Positions 52,196 through 61,350 of a stretch of DNA of 64,000 bases are shown in pieces. The notes beneath the pieces are model-generated. The model did no database searches and was not told the DNA's origin. It worked only from the letters and a program-made list of their open reading frames with translations. Source of the stretch: CAYJDR01 sp964368965 (GTDB lineage: Bacteria > Chrysiogenota > Deferribacteres > Deferribacterales > Mucispirillaceae); the NCBI GenBank assembly GCA_964368965.1, contig CAYJDR010000001.1, forward strand, positions 1-64,000, given 5' to 3'. Position 1 is the first letter of the stretch. The number at the start of each line of letters is the position of its first letter. The position numbers were made by a program, and so were the translations under genes.

Positions 52196-53268
52196 ACATA
52201 AAAGAAATAATATCTAATATAAAACCAATAAACGATGAAGCTATTAAAAATGCAACTATTCGTCAGGAAAGTTTATTGAAGCCAAAAGGTAGCCTAGGTG
52301 GGCTAGAGGATATTTATATCAAAATTGCAGGTATTACTGGTAAGTTAGATAACAAAGCTGACAAACGCGCATTGTTTGTTTTTGGGGCAGATAATGGCGT
52401 GTATGCAGAGGGTGTATCAGGAACTCCTCAGTATTTTACACGTAGTTTAATGCTAGGTTATGCTGATGGTAGTGGGTTTGCGATTGATACAATTTGTAAA
52501 GCTTGTAATGTCGAACTAGTGCTTGTAGATTTAGGCATCATAGGTGGTGCAGAGCATGAAAACGTGCATGATAAAAACTTAATGAAATCAGGCACATATA
52601 ATTTTATGGAGCAAAAAGCTATCCCTATGGATATAGTTGAAAAAGCTATCCTTATTGGGTTTGATTATGCAAAGTACGCTCATGAAAATGGCTATGACAT
52701 CATCGGTAATGGTGAGATAGGTATGGGCAACACAACAACAGCAACTGCTTGTATTATGGCAGCATTAGGAACTGATGATATTTCGCTAGTTGGTAGAGGT
52801 GGCGGATTATCTGACCAAGCATTTATTAAAAAACAAGAAATTATTGTGAAAGCAATTGAAAAATATTCACTCAAAAATGCAGATCCAATGGAGATTTTAT
52901 CATGTGTTGGTGGGCTAGATATCGCAGCTATGGTTGGTTTATACCTTGGTGCAGCATATTATCGCATACCTATCATTGTTGATGGAGTAATTTCTATTGC
53001 TGGTGCGCTACTTGCACATAAAATAAATCCACTAACGGCTGACTTTATGATTGCATCGCATATATCGGAAGAACCAAGCTATAAGCGTGCAAGCGAAGTT
53101 ATAGGGCTACAGCCTATGCTTTACTTGCAAATGCGTTTAGGTGAGGGTAGTGGTTGCCCTGTTGCTATGGATGTTGTTAAAACTGCATTGTTTATTGGTA
53201 GCAATATGAGTACATTTGCCGATGTTAAGCTAGAGTCTGAATATAGAGAAGAATTAACTATGAAATAA
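52192..53268 (+). CDS. cobT: Nicotinate-nucleotide-dimethylbenzimidazole phosphoribosyltransferase CobT
   Basis: Activates the lower ligand base to alpha-ribazole phosphate. 358 residues. KPKGSLGGLEDI, FGADNGVYAEGVS, IGNGEIGMGNTTTA, GRGGGLSD, IVDGVISIAGALLA and the catalytic glutamate region MRLGEGSGCPVAM are present. No genes for dimethylbenzimidazole synthesis (bluB or bza) are in the window, so the base may be made elsewhere or acquired. Last clear gene of the B12 operon. Confidence 0.95.
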   Translation: MNIKEIISNIKPINDEAIKNATIRQESLLKPKGSLGGLEDIYIKIAGITGKLDNKADKRALFVFGADNGVYAEGVSGTPQYFTRSLMLGYADGSGFAIDTICKACNVELVLVDLGIIGGAEHENVHDKNLMKSGTYNFMEQKAIPMDIVEKAILIGFDYAKYAHENGYDIIGNGEIGMGNTTTATACIMAALGTDDISLVGRGGGLSDQAFIKKQEIIVKAIEKYSLKNADPMEILSCVGGLDIAAMVGLYLGAAYYRIPIIVDGVISIAGALLAHKINPLTADFMIASHISEEPSYKRASEVIGLQPMLYLQMRLGEGSGCPVAMDVVKTALFIGSNMSTFADVKLESEYREELTMK

Positions 53269-53337
53269 TATATAACGCTTGCAGTAATCTGTTTAAGATA
53301 TTACAATATTATTATACTTAAAATGGTAGGTAGTGTT

Positions 53338-54528
53338 ATGATTGCTAGACAAGCGTTAGATATATTTAAAGCTATTGAAATAATTTCACAGTATACGAAG
53401 CCAGCGTTTAAAGAGTTTGTTACTCTGAAAGATGCAATGGGTAGGTATAGTGCGGAGAGTATCTATTCCCCATTTGACTACCCAACTTGGCGACGTTCTC
53501 GCATGGATGGATATGCTTGTAATGCTAACGTATCCGATTTTTCAAAACCGTTCAAAGTTTGTGGCGATATATCTGCTGCTGATACTTTTTCAAATACATT
53601 AAATGCTAATGAGTGTATACGCATTGCAACTGGTGCAAAAGTGCCAGATTGTGTCGATATGGTTGTTAAGGTTGAAGATAGCAATGAAGTTTCAGATGAA
53701 GAAGTATTCCTAAATAAATATGATGATGAAATAACAAATATCGACCCAATAGGCGCAGATATTAAAGCTGGAGAACTTATCGTATGTAGCGAATGTAAGG
53801 TAGACCACAGGCATATAGAAAAGCTCGCAACATTGCGTGTAAACTCTATATATGTAAAGGGGTTGCCACGTGTTGGTATATTATCCACAGGCTCTGAGAT
53901 TACTGAGCAGTTTGCAAGTGGCTCACGTGTTGTAAATAGTAACTACTATGCGCTATCATCACTGTTGTCTGTGTTTAAAATACCTCACTCAAGCTTGGGT
54001 ATCTGCGAAGATGAGAAAGAACAACTTAAACAAACTATCATGAGCGGTGTTGATAACTTTGATGTATTTATTTCATGCGGTGGCACAGCACTTAGTAGAT
54101 ACGACTTAATGGACACCGTGATAAGAGAACTGGGCGGAACTATCTTAATTGATGGGCTGTGTTCTAGCCCTGGTAAAACATTTCGCTTCGGCTTAGTAAA
54201 AAACAAGCCATTCTTTATACTTCCAGGCACTCCAGAGGCAGCAATGATGTGCGCAGAGTTATTTCTAATAAGTTGGATACGCAGTAACTTCGATAAAGAA
54301 TTTGTTCTAGTGAAAACAAAAATTAACTTTGATGTAAGAAAACGCAAAGGATTTTACCGCCTTGAATCTTGTTTAACAACGATTGTTAATGGAGAATTTC
54401 AGTCTTATAAACGCCAATCAGAACAAATGTCAACAAATACATTTAAAAGTATAGTTATAATACCTCCTGATGTAGAAAATGCTGTAAAAGGTAATTATTA
54501 TGATACTTATTTGCTGTATTATGCTTAA
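53338..54528 (+). CDS. moeA: Molybdopterin molybdenumtransferase MoeA
   Basis: Inserts molybdate into adenylylated molybdopterin. 396 residues with the MoeA domains in order: FDYPTWRRSRMDGYAC, IRIATGAKVPDCVDMVVKVED (split), the MoCF-binding domain VGILSTGSEI, SCGGTALSRYDLMDT and FILPGTPEAAMM, then domain IV. I start at ATG 53338 with AGGTAG upstream; an earlier in-frame ATG at 53323 has no ribosome site. It sits 69 bases after cobT without a clear terminator, so read-through from the B12 operon is possible. Other Mo cofactor genes are not in the window. Confidence 0.92.
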   Translation: MIARQALDIFKAIEIISQYTKPAFKEFVTLKDAMGRYSAESIYSPFDYPTWRRSRMDGYACNANVSDFSKPFKVCGDISAADTFSNTLNANECIRIATGAKVPDCVDMVVKVEDSNEVSDEEVFLNKYDDEITNIDPIGADIKAGELIVCSECKVDHRHIEKLATLRVNSIYVKGLPRVGILSTGSEITEQFASGSRVVNSNYYALSSLLSVFKIPHSSLGICEDEKEQLKQTIMSGVDNFDVFISCGGTALSRYDLMDTVIRELGGTILIDGLCSSPGKTFRFGLVKNKPFFILPGTPEAAMMCAELFLISWIRSNFDKEFVLVKTKINFDVRKRKGFYRLESCLTTIVNGEFQSYKRQSEQMSTNTFKSIVIIPPDVENAVKGNYYDTYLLYYA

Positions 54529-54630
54529 TTTTCAACTATTCAATATTTAACAACTAATTTTTTATGGTGAGCGATAAATATAACTTTGTGCTAAATAAAG
54601 CTTGAAAAAAACTCTTGAATAAATTTATTT

Positions 54631-54650
54631 TTTATGTAAACATACATAAA
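54631..54650. promoter_or_regulatory. Perfect inverted repeat upstream of glpF, possible operator
   Basis: TTTATGT (54631-54637), six bases, then ACATAAA (54644-54650): a perfect 7-6-7 dyad about 90 bases before the glpF ATG. The 6-base spacer resembles CRP/FNR-family sites. It lies in the 212-base AT-rich moeA-glpF gap, which otherwise holds only a self-complementary TACATGTA at 54663-54670. Regulator identity is unknown. Confidence 0.35.
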
Positions 54651-54740
54651 GATAGAAAAATTTACATGTATCTGTTTATTGGTACATGAATTAAGAGAAT
54701 ATTGCATAAAAGCAATTATTATTTTTTTGAGGGGGATTTC

Positions 54741-55571
54741 ATGGCACAAACAAGATTATCATGTTTGTTGAGAGAGTGTGCTGCTGAGTTTGTTGGCACA
54801 GGGTTACTAATTACTTTTGGTGCGGGTTGTGTTGCTGCTCTTGTGGTAGCTGGTGCATCATTTGGCCAATGGGAAATTAGTATTATTTGGGGGCTAGGTG
54901 TTATGGTTGCTATCTACTGCACTGCAGGGGTATCAGGTGCACATCTTAATCCAGCAGTTACGTTAGCTTTAACTGCATTTCATGGTTTTGATAAGTCTAA
55001 AGTCATTCCATTTATCATTTCACAATTTTTAGGTGCTTTTTGCGCTGCTGCACTTGTTTACTTTCTTTATGGTGCGTTATTTATCGAGTGGGAAGTTGTA
55101 AACAATGTTTCTCGTAGCAGTATAGAAGGGCTTGCAACAGCAGGTGTTTTTTCTACTTTTCCACATCCGGCTATCACACTTGGTACAGCATTTTTAGTTG
55201 AAGTAGTTTGTACTTTTCTATTAATGTTTGGTATCTTAGCTTTAGGTGACAGAAACAACGGTGTTGGTAGAGCTTCTATCACTCCATTATTAATCGGTAT
55301 TTTAATCGCAGTTATCGGTGGTTCTCTTGGACCTCTAACAGGTTTTGCTATGAACCCTGCTCGTGACTTCGGTCCAAAATTATTCACATACTTAGCTGGT
55401 TGGGATTATGCTTTATCTGGTGGTAAAGATATTCCATATTTCTTAATACCTATATTTGCTCCAATCGTTGGTGCAATGTTAGCTGCATGGGCATACCCAG
55501 CATTATTTGCAAGGCACCTTGTTGAAGCATGTAAAGATGGCGCTTGTGCAATTGAAGATGCAAACAAATAG
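54741..55571 (+). CDS. glpF: Glycerol uptake facilitator GlpF
   Basis: Aquaglyceroporin channel, 276 residues, with six membrane helices. Both half-helix motifs are present: HLNPAVTL and MNPARDFGPK. The aspartate directly after NPAR is the residue that marks glycerol facilitators rather than water-only aquaporins. ATG 54741 follows GAGGGGG by 5 bases; an earlier in-frame ATG at 54702 would give an unlikely extension. Followed by glpK after 33 bases. A cysteine-containing acidic tail (CKDGACAIEDA) is unusual but short. Confidence 0.94.
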   Translation: MAQTRLSCLLRECAAEFVGTGLLITFGAGCVAALVVAGASFGQWEISIIWGLGVMVAIYCTAGVSGAHLNPAVTLALTAFHGFDKSKVIPFIISQFLGAFCAAALVYFLYGALFIEWEVVNNVSRSSIEGLATAGVFSTFPHPAITLGTAFLVEVVCTFLLMFGILALGDRNNGVGRASITPLLIGILIAVIGGSLGPLTGFAMNPARDFGPKLFTYLAGWDYALSGGKDIPYFLIPIFAPIVGAMLAAWAYPALFARHLVEACKDGACAIEDANK

Positions 55572-55604
55572 TTTTAATAAAAATTAAATCATAAGGAAAG
55601 TATA

Positions 55605-57125
55605 ATGAGCGAAGAAAGATATATAGTAGCACTTGACCAAGGTACAACTAGTTCTCGTGCGGTAATTTTAGATAAGAATGCAAATATTGTTGGCGTTTCA
55701 CAACGTGAGTTCACTCAAATATACCCAGAAGCTGGTTGGGTAGAGCATGACCCTATGGAAATTTGGGGCACTCAAAGCTCTACATTGATTGAGGTTTTAG
55801 GTAAAACTGGTATCCATAGCGACCAAATCGCAGCAATTGGTATTACTAACCAACGTGAAACAACAGTTGTGTGGAATAAAGAAACTGGTAAGCCAGTTTA
55901 TAACGCAATCGTATGGCAATGCCGTCGTACTGCTGAGATTTGCGAAGAGTTAAAATCTCGTGGCTTAGAAGATTATGTACGTGAAAATACTGGTTTAGTA
56001 TTAGACCCATATTTCTCTGGTACAAAAGTTAAGTGGATTTTAGACAACGTTGAGGGTGCTAGAGCAGATGCTGAAGCTGGTAAATTATTGTTCGGTACTG
56101 TTGATACATGGCTTGTATGGAACATGACTCAAGGTAGAGTGCATGTTACAGACTACACAAATGCTTCTCGTACATTATTATTCAACATCAACACAATGAA
56201 ATGGGACGAAAAAATGTTAGCTGAGCTAAATATCCCTATGTCTATGATGCCAGAAGTTAAAAATTCATCAGAAGTTTACGGCCAAACAAATATTGGTGGT
56301 AAAGGTGGCACACGTATACCTATCGCTGGTATCGCTGGTGACCAACAAGCTGCTTTATTCGGCCAAATGTGTGTTGAAGCTGGGCAAGCTAAAAATACTT
56401 ACGGTACTGGTTGCTTCTTATTAATGAGCACAGGTACAGAAAAAGTTACATCTAAAAACGGTCTATTAACTACAATAGGTTGTGGCCCTAAAGGTGAGCC
56501 TAACTATGCTTTAGAAGGTTCTGTATTTATGGGTGGCGCATCTATCCAATGGCTACGTGATGAGCTGAAGCTTGTTGAAGATGCGAAAGATTCTGAATAT
56601 TTTGCAACTAAAGTTGAAACATCTAACGGTGTTTATGTTATCCCAGCATTCACAGGCTTAGGTGCTCCATATTGGGACCCATATGCACGTGGAACAATCG
56701 TTGGTTTAACTCGTGGCACTAGCTCTAACCACATCATTCGTGCAACGCTAGAAAGTATTGCATACCAAACATTAGACGTGCTTGATGCAATGCAGCAAGA
56801 TGCTGGCATTAAGTTGGCTAAGCTACGTGTTGATGGTGGTGCGGTTGCAAACAATTTCTTAATGCAATTCCAAGCTGATGTTCTAGATACAGAGGTACAT
56901 CGCCCAGAAGTAACAGAAGTCACTGCACTAGGTGCTGCATACCTAGCTGGTTTAGCAGTTGGATATTGGGGAAGCATTGATGAATTAATGAACAAAGCCG
57001 TAATCGATAGAGTGTTCGAACCAAATAAAGACGAAGCTAAACGTAACAGCAGATATACAGGTTGGAAGCGTGCCGTTAAGTGCGCTCAAGCATGGTCTGC
57101 AATTATGAAAGAAGACGCAAATTAA
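55605..57125 (+). CDS. glpK: Glycerol kinase GlpK
   Basis: Phosphorylates glycerol to glycerol 3-phosphate after GlpF entry. The 506-residue FGGY kinase has ALDQGTTSSRAVILD, ITNQRETTVVWNKETGKPVYNAIVWQ (in parts), GTVDTWLVWNMT, DYTNASRTLLFN, AGDQQAALFGQ, NTYGTGCFLL and the C-terminal FGGY signature region LRVDGGAVANNFLMQ. AAGGAAAG precedes the ATG. glpF-glpK is ended by a strong terminator. No glpD or glpR is in the window. Confidence 0.97.
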   Translation: MSEERYIVALDQGTTSSRAVILDKNANIVGVSQREFTQIYPEAGWVEHDPMEIWGTQSSTLIEVLGKTGIHSDQIAAIGITNQRETTVVWNKETGKPVYNAIVWQCRRTAEICEELKSRGLEDYVRENTGLVLDPYFSGTKVKWILDNVEGARADAEAGKLLFGTVDTWLVWNMTQGRVHVTDYTNASRTLLFNINTMKWDEKMLAELNIPMSMMPEVKNSSEVYGQTNIGGKGGTRIPIAGIAGDQQAALFGQMCVEAGQAKNTYGTGCFLLMSTGTEKVTSKNGLLTTIGCGPKGEPNYALEGSVFMGGASIQWLRDELKLVEDAKDSEYFATKVETSNGVYVIPAFTGLGAPYWDPYARGTIVGLTRGTSSNHIIRATLESIAYQTLDVLDAMQQDAGIKLAKLRVDGGAVANNFLMQFQADVLDTEVHRPEVTEVTALGAAYLAGLAVGYWGSIDELMNKAVIDRVFEPNKDEAKRNSRYTGWKRAVKCAQAWSAIMKEDAN

Positions 57126-57132
57126 TTATACT

Positions 57133-57161
57133 AATGGGGTGAGAAATCACCCCATTTTTTA
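57133..57161 (+). terminator. Intrinsic terminator after glpK
   Basis: A perfect 10-base-pair stem (57133-57142 with 57147-57156) capped by a GAAA tetraloop and followed by T residues. Confidence 0.93.
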
Positions 57162-57281
57162 TCATCTCTAAAGTTATTTACAATCCAATAAAATAAATCA
57201 ATATAAAATCCCTTAAATATAATAATTCTTGTTGAAAATAATATTATTTTTTGTTAAAGTCGCACATAGAGGTGTGTTATT

Positions 57282-58307
57282 ATGATATTAGATCAATTTT
57301 TTGGAATGTTTTCTACAGACGTTGCCATAGATTTAGGCACGGCAAATACATTAGTTTATATACGCGGCAAAGGTGTCGTTTCTAGCGAACCATCAGTTGT
57401 TGCAATCAATAGAGATTCAAAAGAAATATTAGCTATAGGGCAAGAAGCAAAAGTTATGCTTGGCCGTACTCCAGCAAACATCATTGCTGTACGCCCGATG
57501 AAAGACGGCGTTATTGCAGACTATGACACTACTGAGAAAATGCTTAGACATTTTATTTCTAAAATTAATTCAAAGCGCTCATTATTTCGTCCGCGTATGG
57601 TTATCTGTATTCCATCAGGCGTTACACAAGTTGAAAAACGCGCGGTGAAAGATTCTGCCATTCAAGCTGGCGCTAGAGAGGTTTTCTTAGTTGAAGAACC
57701 TATGGCTGCTGCTATTGGTGCGGGCCTTCCTATTCAAGAGCCGTCAGGTAACATGGTGGTTGATATAGGTGGTGGTACTACTGAAGTTGCTGTTATCTCA
57801 CTATCTGGTGTTGTTTACACAAACTCTGTTAGGGTTGGTGGTGATGAGCTTGATGATTGTATCGTTGCATATATTAAGCGCCAATATAACTTGTTAATCG
57901 GTACTGCAACAGCAGAAGATTTAAAAATTAAATTAGGTTCTGCTTTCCCACTTGATGAAGAAATCAGAACAGAAATCAAAGGCCGTGACCTTGTCACAGG
58001 TATCCCAAAAACTATTGAAATATCAGATTCTGAAGTACGTGAAGCACTTCGTGAATCTATCAATAAAATTGTTGATGCTGTACGTATCGCACTTGAGAAA
58101 ACTCCACCTGAATTATCAGCGGATATCGTTGATAGAGGTATTGTTTTAACTGGTGGTGGTGCGTTGCTCAAAAATCTAGATAGACGTTTATCTCATGAAA
58201 CAGGTTTACCTATTATCGTATCTGATGACCCTCTTAAAGCGGTTGTTTTAGGCACAGGTAAGGTACTTGATGATCTTGAGCTGTTGAAAAAGGTTGCTAT
58301 TGACTAA
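57282..58307 (+). CDS. mreB: Rod shape-determining protein MreB
   Basis: Bacterial actin that guides cylindrical wall synthesis at the inner membrane. 341 residues. VAIDLGTANTLVY (phosphate 1), VEEPMAAAIGAGLPI, MVVDIGGGTTEVAV (phosphate 2) and ILTGGGALLKNLD (adenosine) are the actin-fold motifs. The N-terminus LDQFFGMFSTD may form an amphipathic membrane helix. AGAGGTG precedes the ATG. The 156-base gap before it holds the glpK terminator and a weak TTGAAA-TAAAGT promoter candidate. First gene of mreB-mreC-mreD-mrdA-rodA. Confidence 0.97.
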   Translation: MILDQFFGMFSTDVAIDLGTANTLVYIRGKGVVSSEPSVVAINRDSKEILAIGQEAKVMLGRTPANIIAVRPMKDGVIADYDTTEKMLRHFISKINSKRSLFRPRMVICIPSGVTQVEKRAVKDSAIQAGAREVFLVEEPMAAAIGAGLPIQEPSGNMVVDIGGGTTEVAVISLSGVVYTNSVRVGGDELDDCIVAYIKRQYNLLIGTATAEDLKIKLGSAFPLDEEIRTEIKGRDLVTGIPKTIEISDSEVREALRESINKIVDAVRIALEKTPPELSADIVDRGIVLTGGGALLKNLDRRLSHETGLPIIVSDDPLKAVVLGTGKVLDDLELLKKVAID

Positions 58308-59104
58308 TGTTTAACATAAAACGTATTGTTGCGTTTTTAGTAGTGATCCTTGTTGTGATTATTATACAAACGAGGAACAAAACAGCGTCGGAACCTTTCA
58401 AAGGTATATTAGGTGATATCCTTAACCCATGCATCATGCTTGTTGATAGTATTAAAACAGGCATTAGTGATGTGTGGGGGTCGTATATTTTCCTAATAGA
58501 TGTTGAAGAGCAAAATAGAGCATATAAAGCAGCTATTGACAACCTTACACTTGAAAATGCACTCCTAAATGAAAAACTTAGCCAAACTGAACGCTTGCAA
58601 GGATTGTTGCGCTTTAACGACGCATACAATTTTGATAGCATTACATCTAACGTTATTGGTGCGAGCGATGGATATATTAAAAATATTGTAATTGACCGTG
58701 GCTTGTTAGATGGTGTGATGTTGAACGACCCAGTAATTGGGTTCAAAGGTTTGATTGGTAAAGTGTCAAAAGTTCACTCTACAACTGCAGATGTTGATGT
58801 TTTATTAAACTTATCATCTAATGTAAGTGTCACTAATAGTAGGACTAGGGCAGTAGGAATATTGCGTGGTGACGGTAGGGGTGGCCTACATGTAGAATAT
58901 TATGACAGGCTTGACGATGTTCAAGTTGGTGATAAGTTCGTTACATCAGGCCTTGGCAGGCTTTTCCCAAAGGGTATACCTGTTGGTGCTGTTTCAAAGG
59001 TTGTAAAGTCCGATACTGGTCTTTTTCAACAAGTTTTTATAGAACAAAACGAGGATTTTTACAAACTTGAGAACGTTTTCGTTATTAAGAATTTTAAAAA
59101 GTGA
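58307..59104 (+). CDS. mreC: Rod shape-determining protein MreC
   Basis: Bitopic membrane protein that scaffolds the elongation machinery in the periplasm. 265 residues: one N-terminal membrane helix (about 5-22), a coiled coil (about 65-100, ENALLNEKLSQTERLQGLL) and paired beta domains with VIGASDGYIKNIVIDRG, GFKGLIGKV and DKFVTSGLGRLFPKGIPVG. The ATG overlaps the mreB stop by 1 base. Order and length fit the family. Confidence 0.95.
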   Translation: MFNIKRIVAFLVVILVVIIIQTRNKTASEPFKGILGDILNPCIMLVDSIKTGISDVWGSYIFLIDVEEQNRAYKAAIDNLTLENALLNEKLSQTERLQGLLRFNDAYNFDSITSNVIGASDGYIKNIVIDRGLLDGVMLNDPVIGFKGLIGKVSKVHSTTADVDVLLNLSSNVSVTNSRTRAVGILRGDGRGGLHVEYYDRLDDVQVGDKFVTSGLGRLFPKGIPVGAVSKVVKSDTGLFQQVFIEQNEDFYKLENVFVIKNFKK

Positions 59105-59561
59105 TTATTTTAAAATATCAATAATATTATCAATATGGTATATATTTAGCCATACCTCATATCCTATCGTAAGCCATGTCAGCTTTGTGATAATACTGTT
59201 TTTGATATATGCTCGTAACATCAATAATGACAACCTTATTTGGTATTCGCTAGTGTTTGGGCTATTTTATGATTATACAATCGGCTCTGCATTAGGCGTG
59301 TCAGTATTAATCTTTGTAGGGCTTTCAATTGTTAAAGTGATGTTGAACGAGTTTTTCGACTGGTCACTTTGGCAGACACGTATAACAGGTAGCTTTATGT
59401 TTATACTAGCTTTCCATGTTTATACGATATTTTACTTTGGTTACGACTTTGTAGAGTCGTACTATTACATGTGGTCAGATGTGTTTATCGACTTTTCTGT
59501 CTATCTAGTAATATCTATTATAATGGAGATGTATAGTGCTTTTTCCAAAGTTAAAAGATGA
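59067..59561 (+). CDS. mreD: Rod shape-determining protein MreD
   Basis: Small integral membrane partner of MreC, 164 residues with about five or six helices and FGLFYDYTIGSALGVSVLIFV, which resembles the conserved MreD region (G-x2-x-D-x5-LG). The start is uncertain: no ATG fits, and the TTG at 59067, preceded by GAGGA at 12 bases, overlaps mreC by 38 bases. It overlaps the PBP2 gene by 26 bases. Assignment rests mainly on position and topology. Confidence 0.85.
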   Translation: MRTFSLLRILKSDYFKISIILSIWYIFSHTSYPIVSHVSFVIILFLIYARNINNDNLIWYSLVFGLFYDYTIGSALGVSVLIFVGLSIVKVMLNEFFDWSLWQTRITGSFMFILAFHVYTIFYFGYDFVESYYYMWSDVFIDFSVYLVISIIMEMYSAFSKVKR

Positions 59562-61350
59562 TGTACTAAATTATTATAAATCAAGAATGTTCTGGGCTGT
59601 GCTAGTGTTGATACTATTTTTCACTGGTCTATTTTTCAGGCTGTTCTATTTACAAATCATCAAATATGATTATTATTCAAGCTTATCTGACTCGAACAGG
59701 ATACGTATTGTTGATGTTAGAGCTGATAGGGGGTTGATACTTGATAGAGATGGTTTGATAGTTGTCAAAAACACTCCTACATATGAGTTACGTATCGTTA
59801 AAGAAGATACAAATGACTTAACTAAATTGTTGAACGATATTAATGCTATTATTCCATTCAATATAGAAAATGCTCGCAAAAAAATTAAAAAATCTTATCT
59901 TTATGAGTCTACGGTTATTTTACGAGGTTTAGCATTTGAAGAGATTGCATATTTCCTTGAACACTCTAGCGACTATCACGGCGTCGAAATAGATTTGCAA
60001 TCAGTCAGAAGCTACTACGATGGGCAAGCATTAAGCCATATATTAGGCTATATGGGCGAGGTTACTGAAGAAGATTTAGCTAGTGGCGAATATAGAAACG
60101 ATAGACTAATCGGCAAAAGTGGCGTTGAAAAATATTACGAAAAACAACTAAGAGGCGTTGAAGGTGCAAGGCAAGTAGAGGTTGATACTATAGGGCGAGT
60201 TCATGAAATCTTGAACGAAAAACCAGCCATTGCTGGTGATAACCTCGTGTTGACCGTTGATTATGATTTGCAAAAATATCTGGCCGATAATTTAAGTGAT
60301 ATGCGTGCATCTGTCACTGTTTTAGATATCAAAGATAACTCTGTGTTAGCGATGTTCTCCGCGCCTAGTTATGATCTGAATGAATTTACGCCATTTGTGA
60401 CAGATGAAGATTGGACTGCGTTATTACACGACTCAAAAAAACCGTTACTTAATAGAAATATTGAGGGCATGTACCCACCAGGTTCAGTATATAAAATCCT
60501 CATGGCGTATGCTGGCTTAAAAGAAAATGTAATTACACCTGAAACTATTTTCAAGTGTTTTGGCTCATATAGATTAAATAGAAATTTCTCATACTATTGC
60601 TGGAAACGAAGTGGCCATGGTGAGACAGATTTAAGAAAGGCGCTTGCAGAATCATGTGATGTTTACTTTTACAACTTAGGGTTGTTGTTAGAGATCGACA
60701 TTATTGAAAAATATTCAAAGATGTTTGGACTTGGCAAAAAGACGGGTATTGATTTACCTAACGAGAAAACAGGCTTGTTCCCATCAAGAGAGTGGAAGCA
60801 ACGCACTCGTAACGAGAGTTGGTATCCTGGTGAAACTGTTATCACATCTATCGGGCAAGGTTACATGACAACAACTCCATTGCAAATTGCAGTTATGATA
60901 TCTGGTGTGTTTAATGGTGGCAATATATATCAACCACGTATAGTTGATAAAATTGTAGACGCTCAAGGTAAACTCGTCGAAAAGATTGAACCACCTTTAT
61001 TGGCTTCTTATGAAATATCTCCAGAAATCTCATCTATTATTATGGAAGGGCTTGTATCTGCTGTTTATGAAAAAGGTGGTACTGCTCCACGTGCAAGAAA
61101 CTCTGATGTTGTTGTAGGTGGTAAAACAGGTACTGCACAGGTTGTAAGCTTAAAACATACGGAAGATATGGAAGATGAAGAAATTCCTGAACATTGGCGT
61201 GACCATGCATGGTTTTCAGGTGTTTATCCTGCTGAAAATCCTAGATATGCCATTGTTACAATGATTGAAAACGGTGGTAGTGGTGGCAATGCTGCAAATG
61301 TTGCAGGTGGCGTAATTAGAAAAATGGTAGAGCTTGGCTATGTTGAATAA
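59536..61350 (+). CDS. mrdA: Penicillin-binding protein 2 (MrdA), elongation transpeptidase
   Basis: Class B PBP that cross-links peptidoglycan during elongation with RodA. 604 residues: N-terminal membrane helix (about 17-38), pedestal domain (RADRGLILDRDG, LSHILGYMGEV, GKSGVEKYYEKQLRG) and transpeptidase domain with active serine S317 in PPGSVYK, S373-C374-D375 and K530-T531-G532. Translation begins at GTG 59536 with GGAG 9 bases upstream. It overlaps rodA by 11 bases, consistent with the paired action of the two. Confidence 0.96.
   Translation: MLFPKLKDDVLNYYKSRMFWAVLVLILFFTGLFFRLFYLQIIKYDYYSSLSDSNRIRIVDVRADRGLILDRDGLIVVKNTPTYELRIVKEDTNDLTKLLNDINAIIPFNIENARKKIKKSYLYESTVILRGLAFEEIAYFLEHSSDYHGVEIDLQSVRSYYDGQALSHILGYMGEVTEEDLASGEYRNDRLIGKSGVEKYYEKQLRGVEGARQVEVDTIGRVHEILNEKPAIAGDNLVLTVDYDLQKYLADNLSDMRASVTVLDIKDNSVLAMFSAPSYDLNEFTPFVTDEDWTALLHDSKKPLLNRNIEGMYPPGSVYKILMAYAGLKENVITPETIFKCFGSYRLNRNFSYYCWKRSGHGETDLRKALAESCDVYFYNLGLLLEIDIIEKYSKMFGLGKKTGIDLPNEKTGLFPSREWKQRTRNESWYPGETVITSIGQGYMTTTPLQIAVMISGVFNGGNIYQPRIVDKIVDAQGKLVEKIEPPLLASYEISPEISSIIMEGLVSAVYEKGGTAPRARNSDVVVGGKTGTAQVVSLKHTEDMEDEEIPEHWRDHAWFSGVYPAENPRYAIVTMIENGGSGGNAANVAGGVIRKMVELGYVE

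Noticed and set aside
53269..53337. Terminator between cobT and moeA
   Set aside because: Only a weak GTAAT/ATTAC pairing is present with no T run, so I did not call one.
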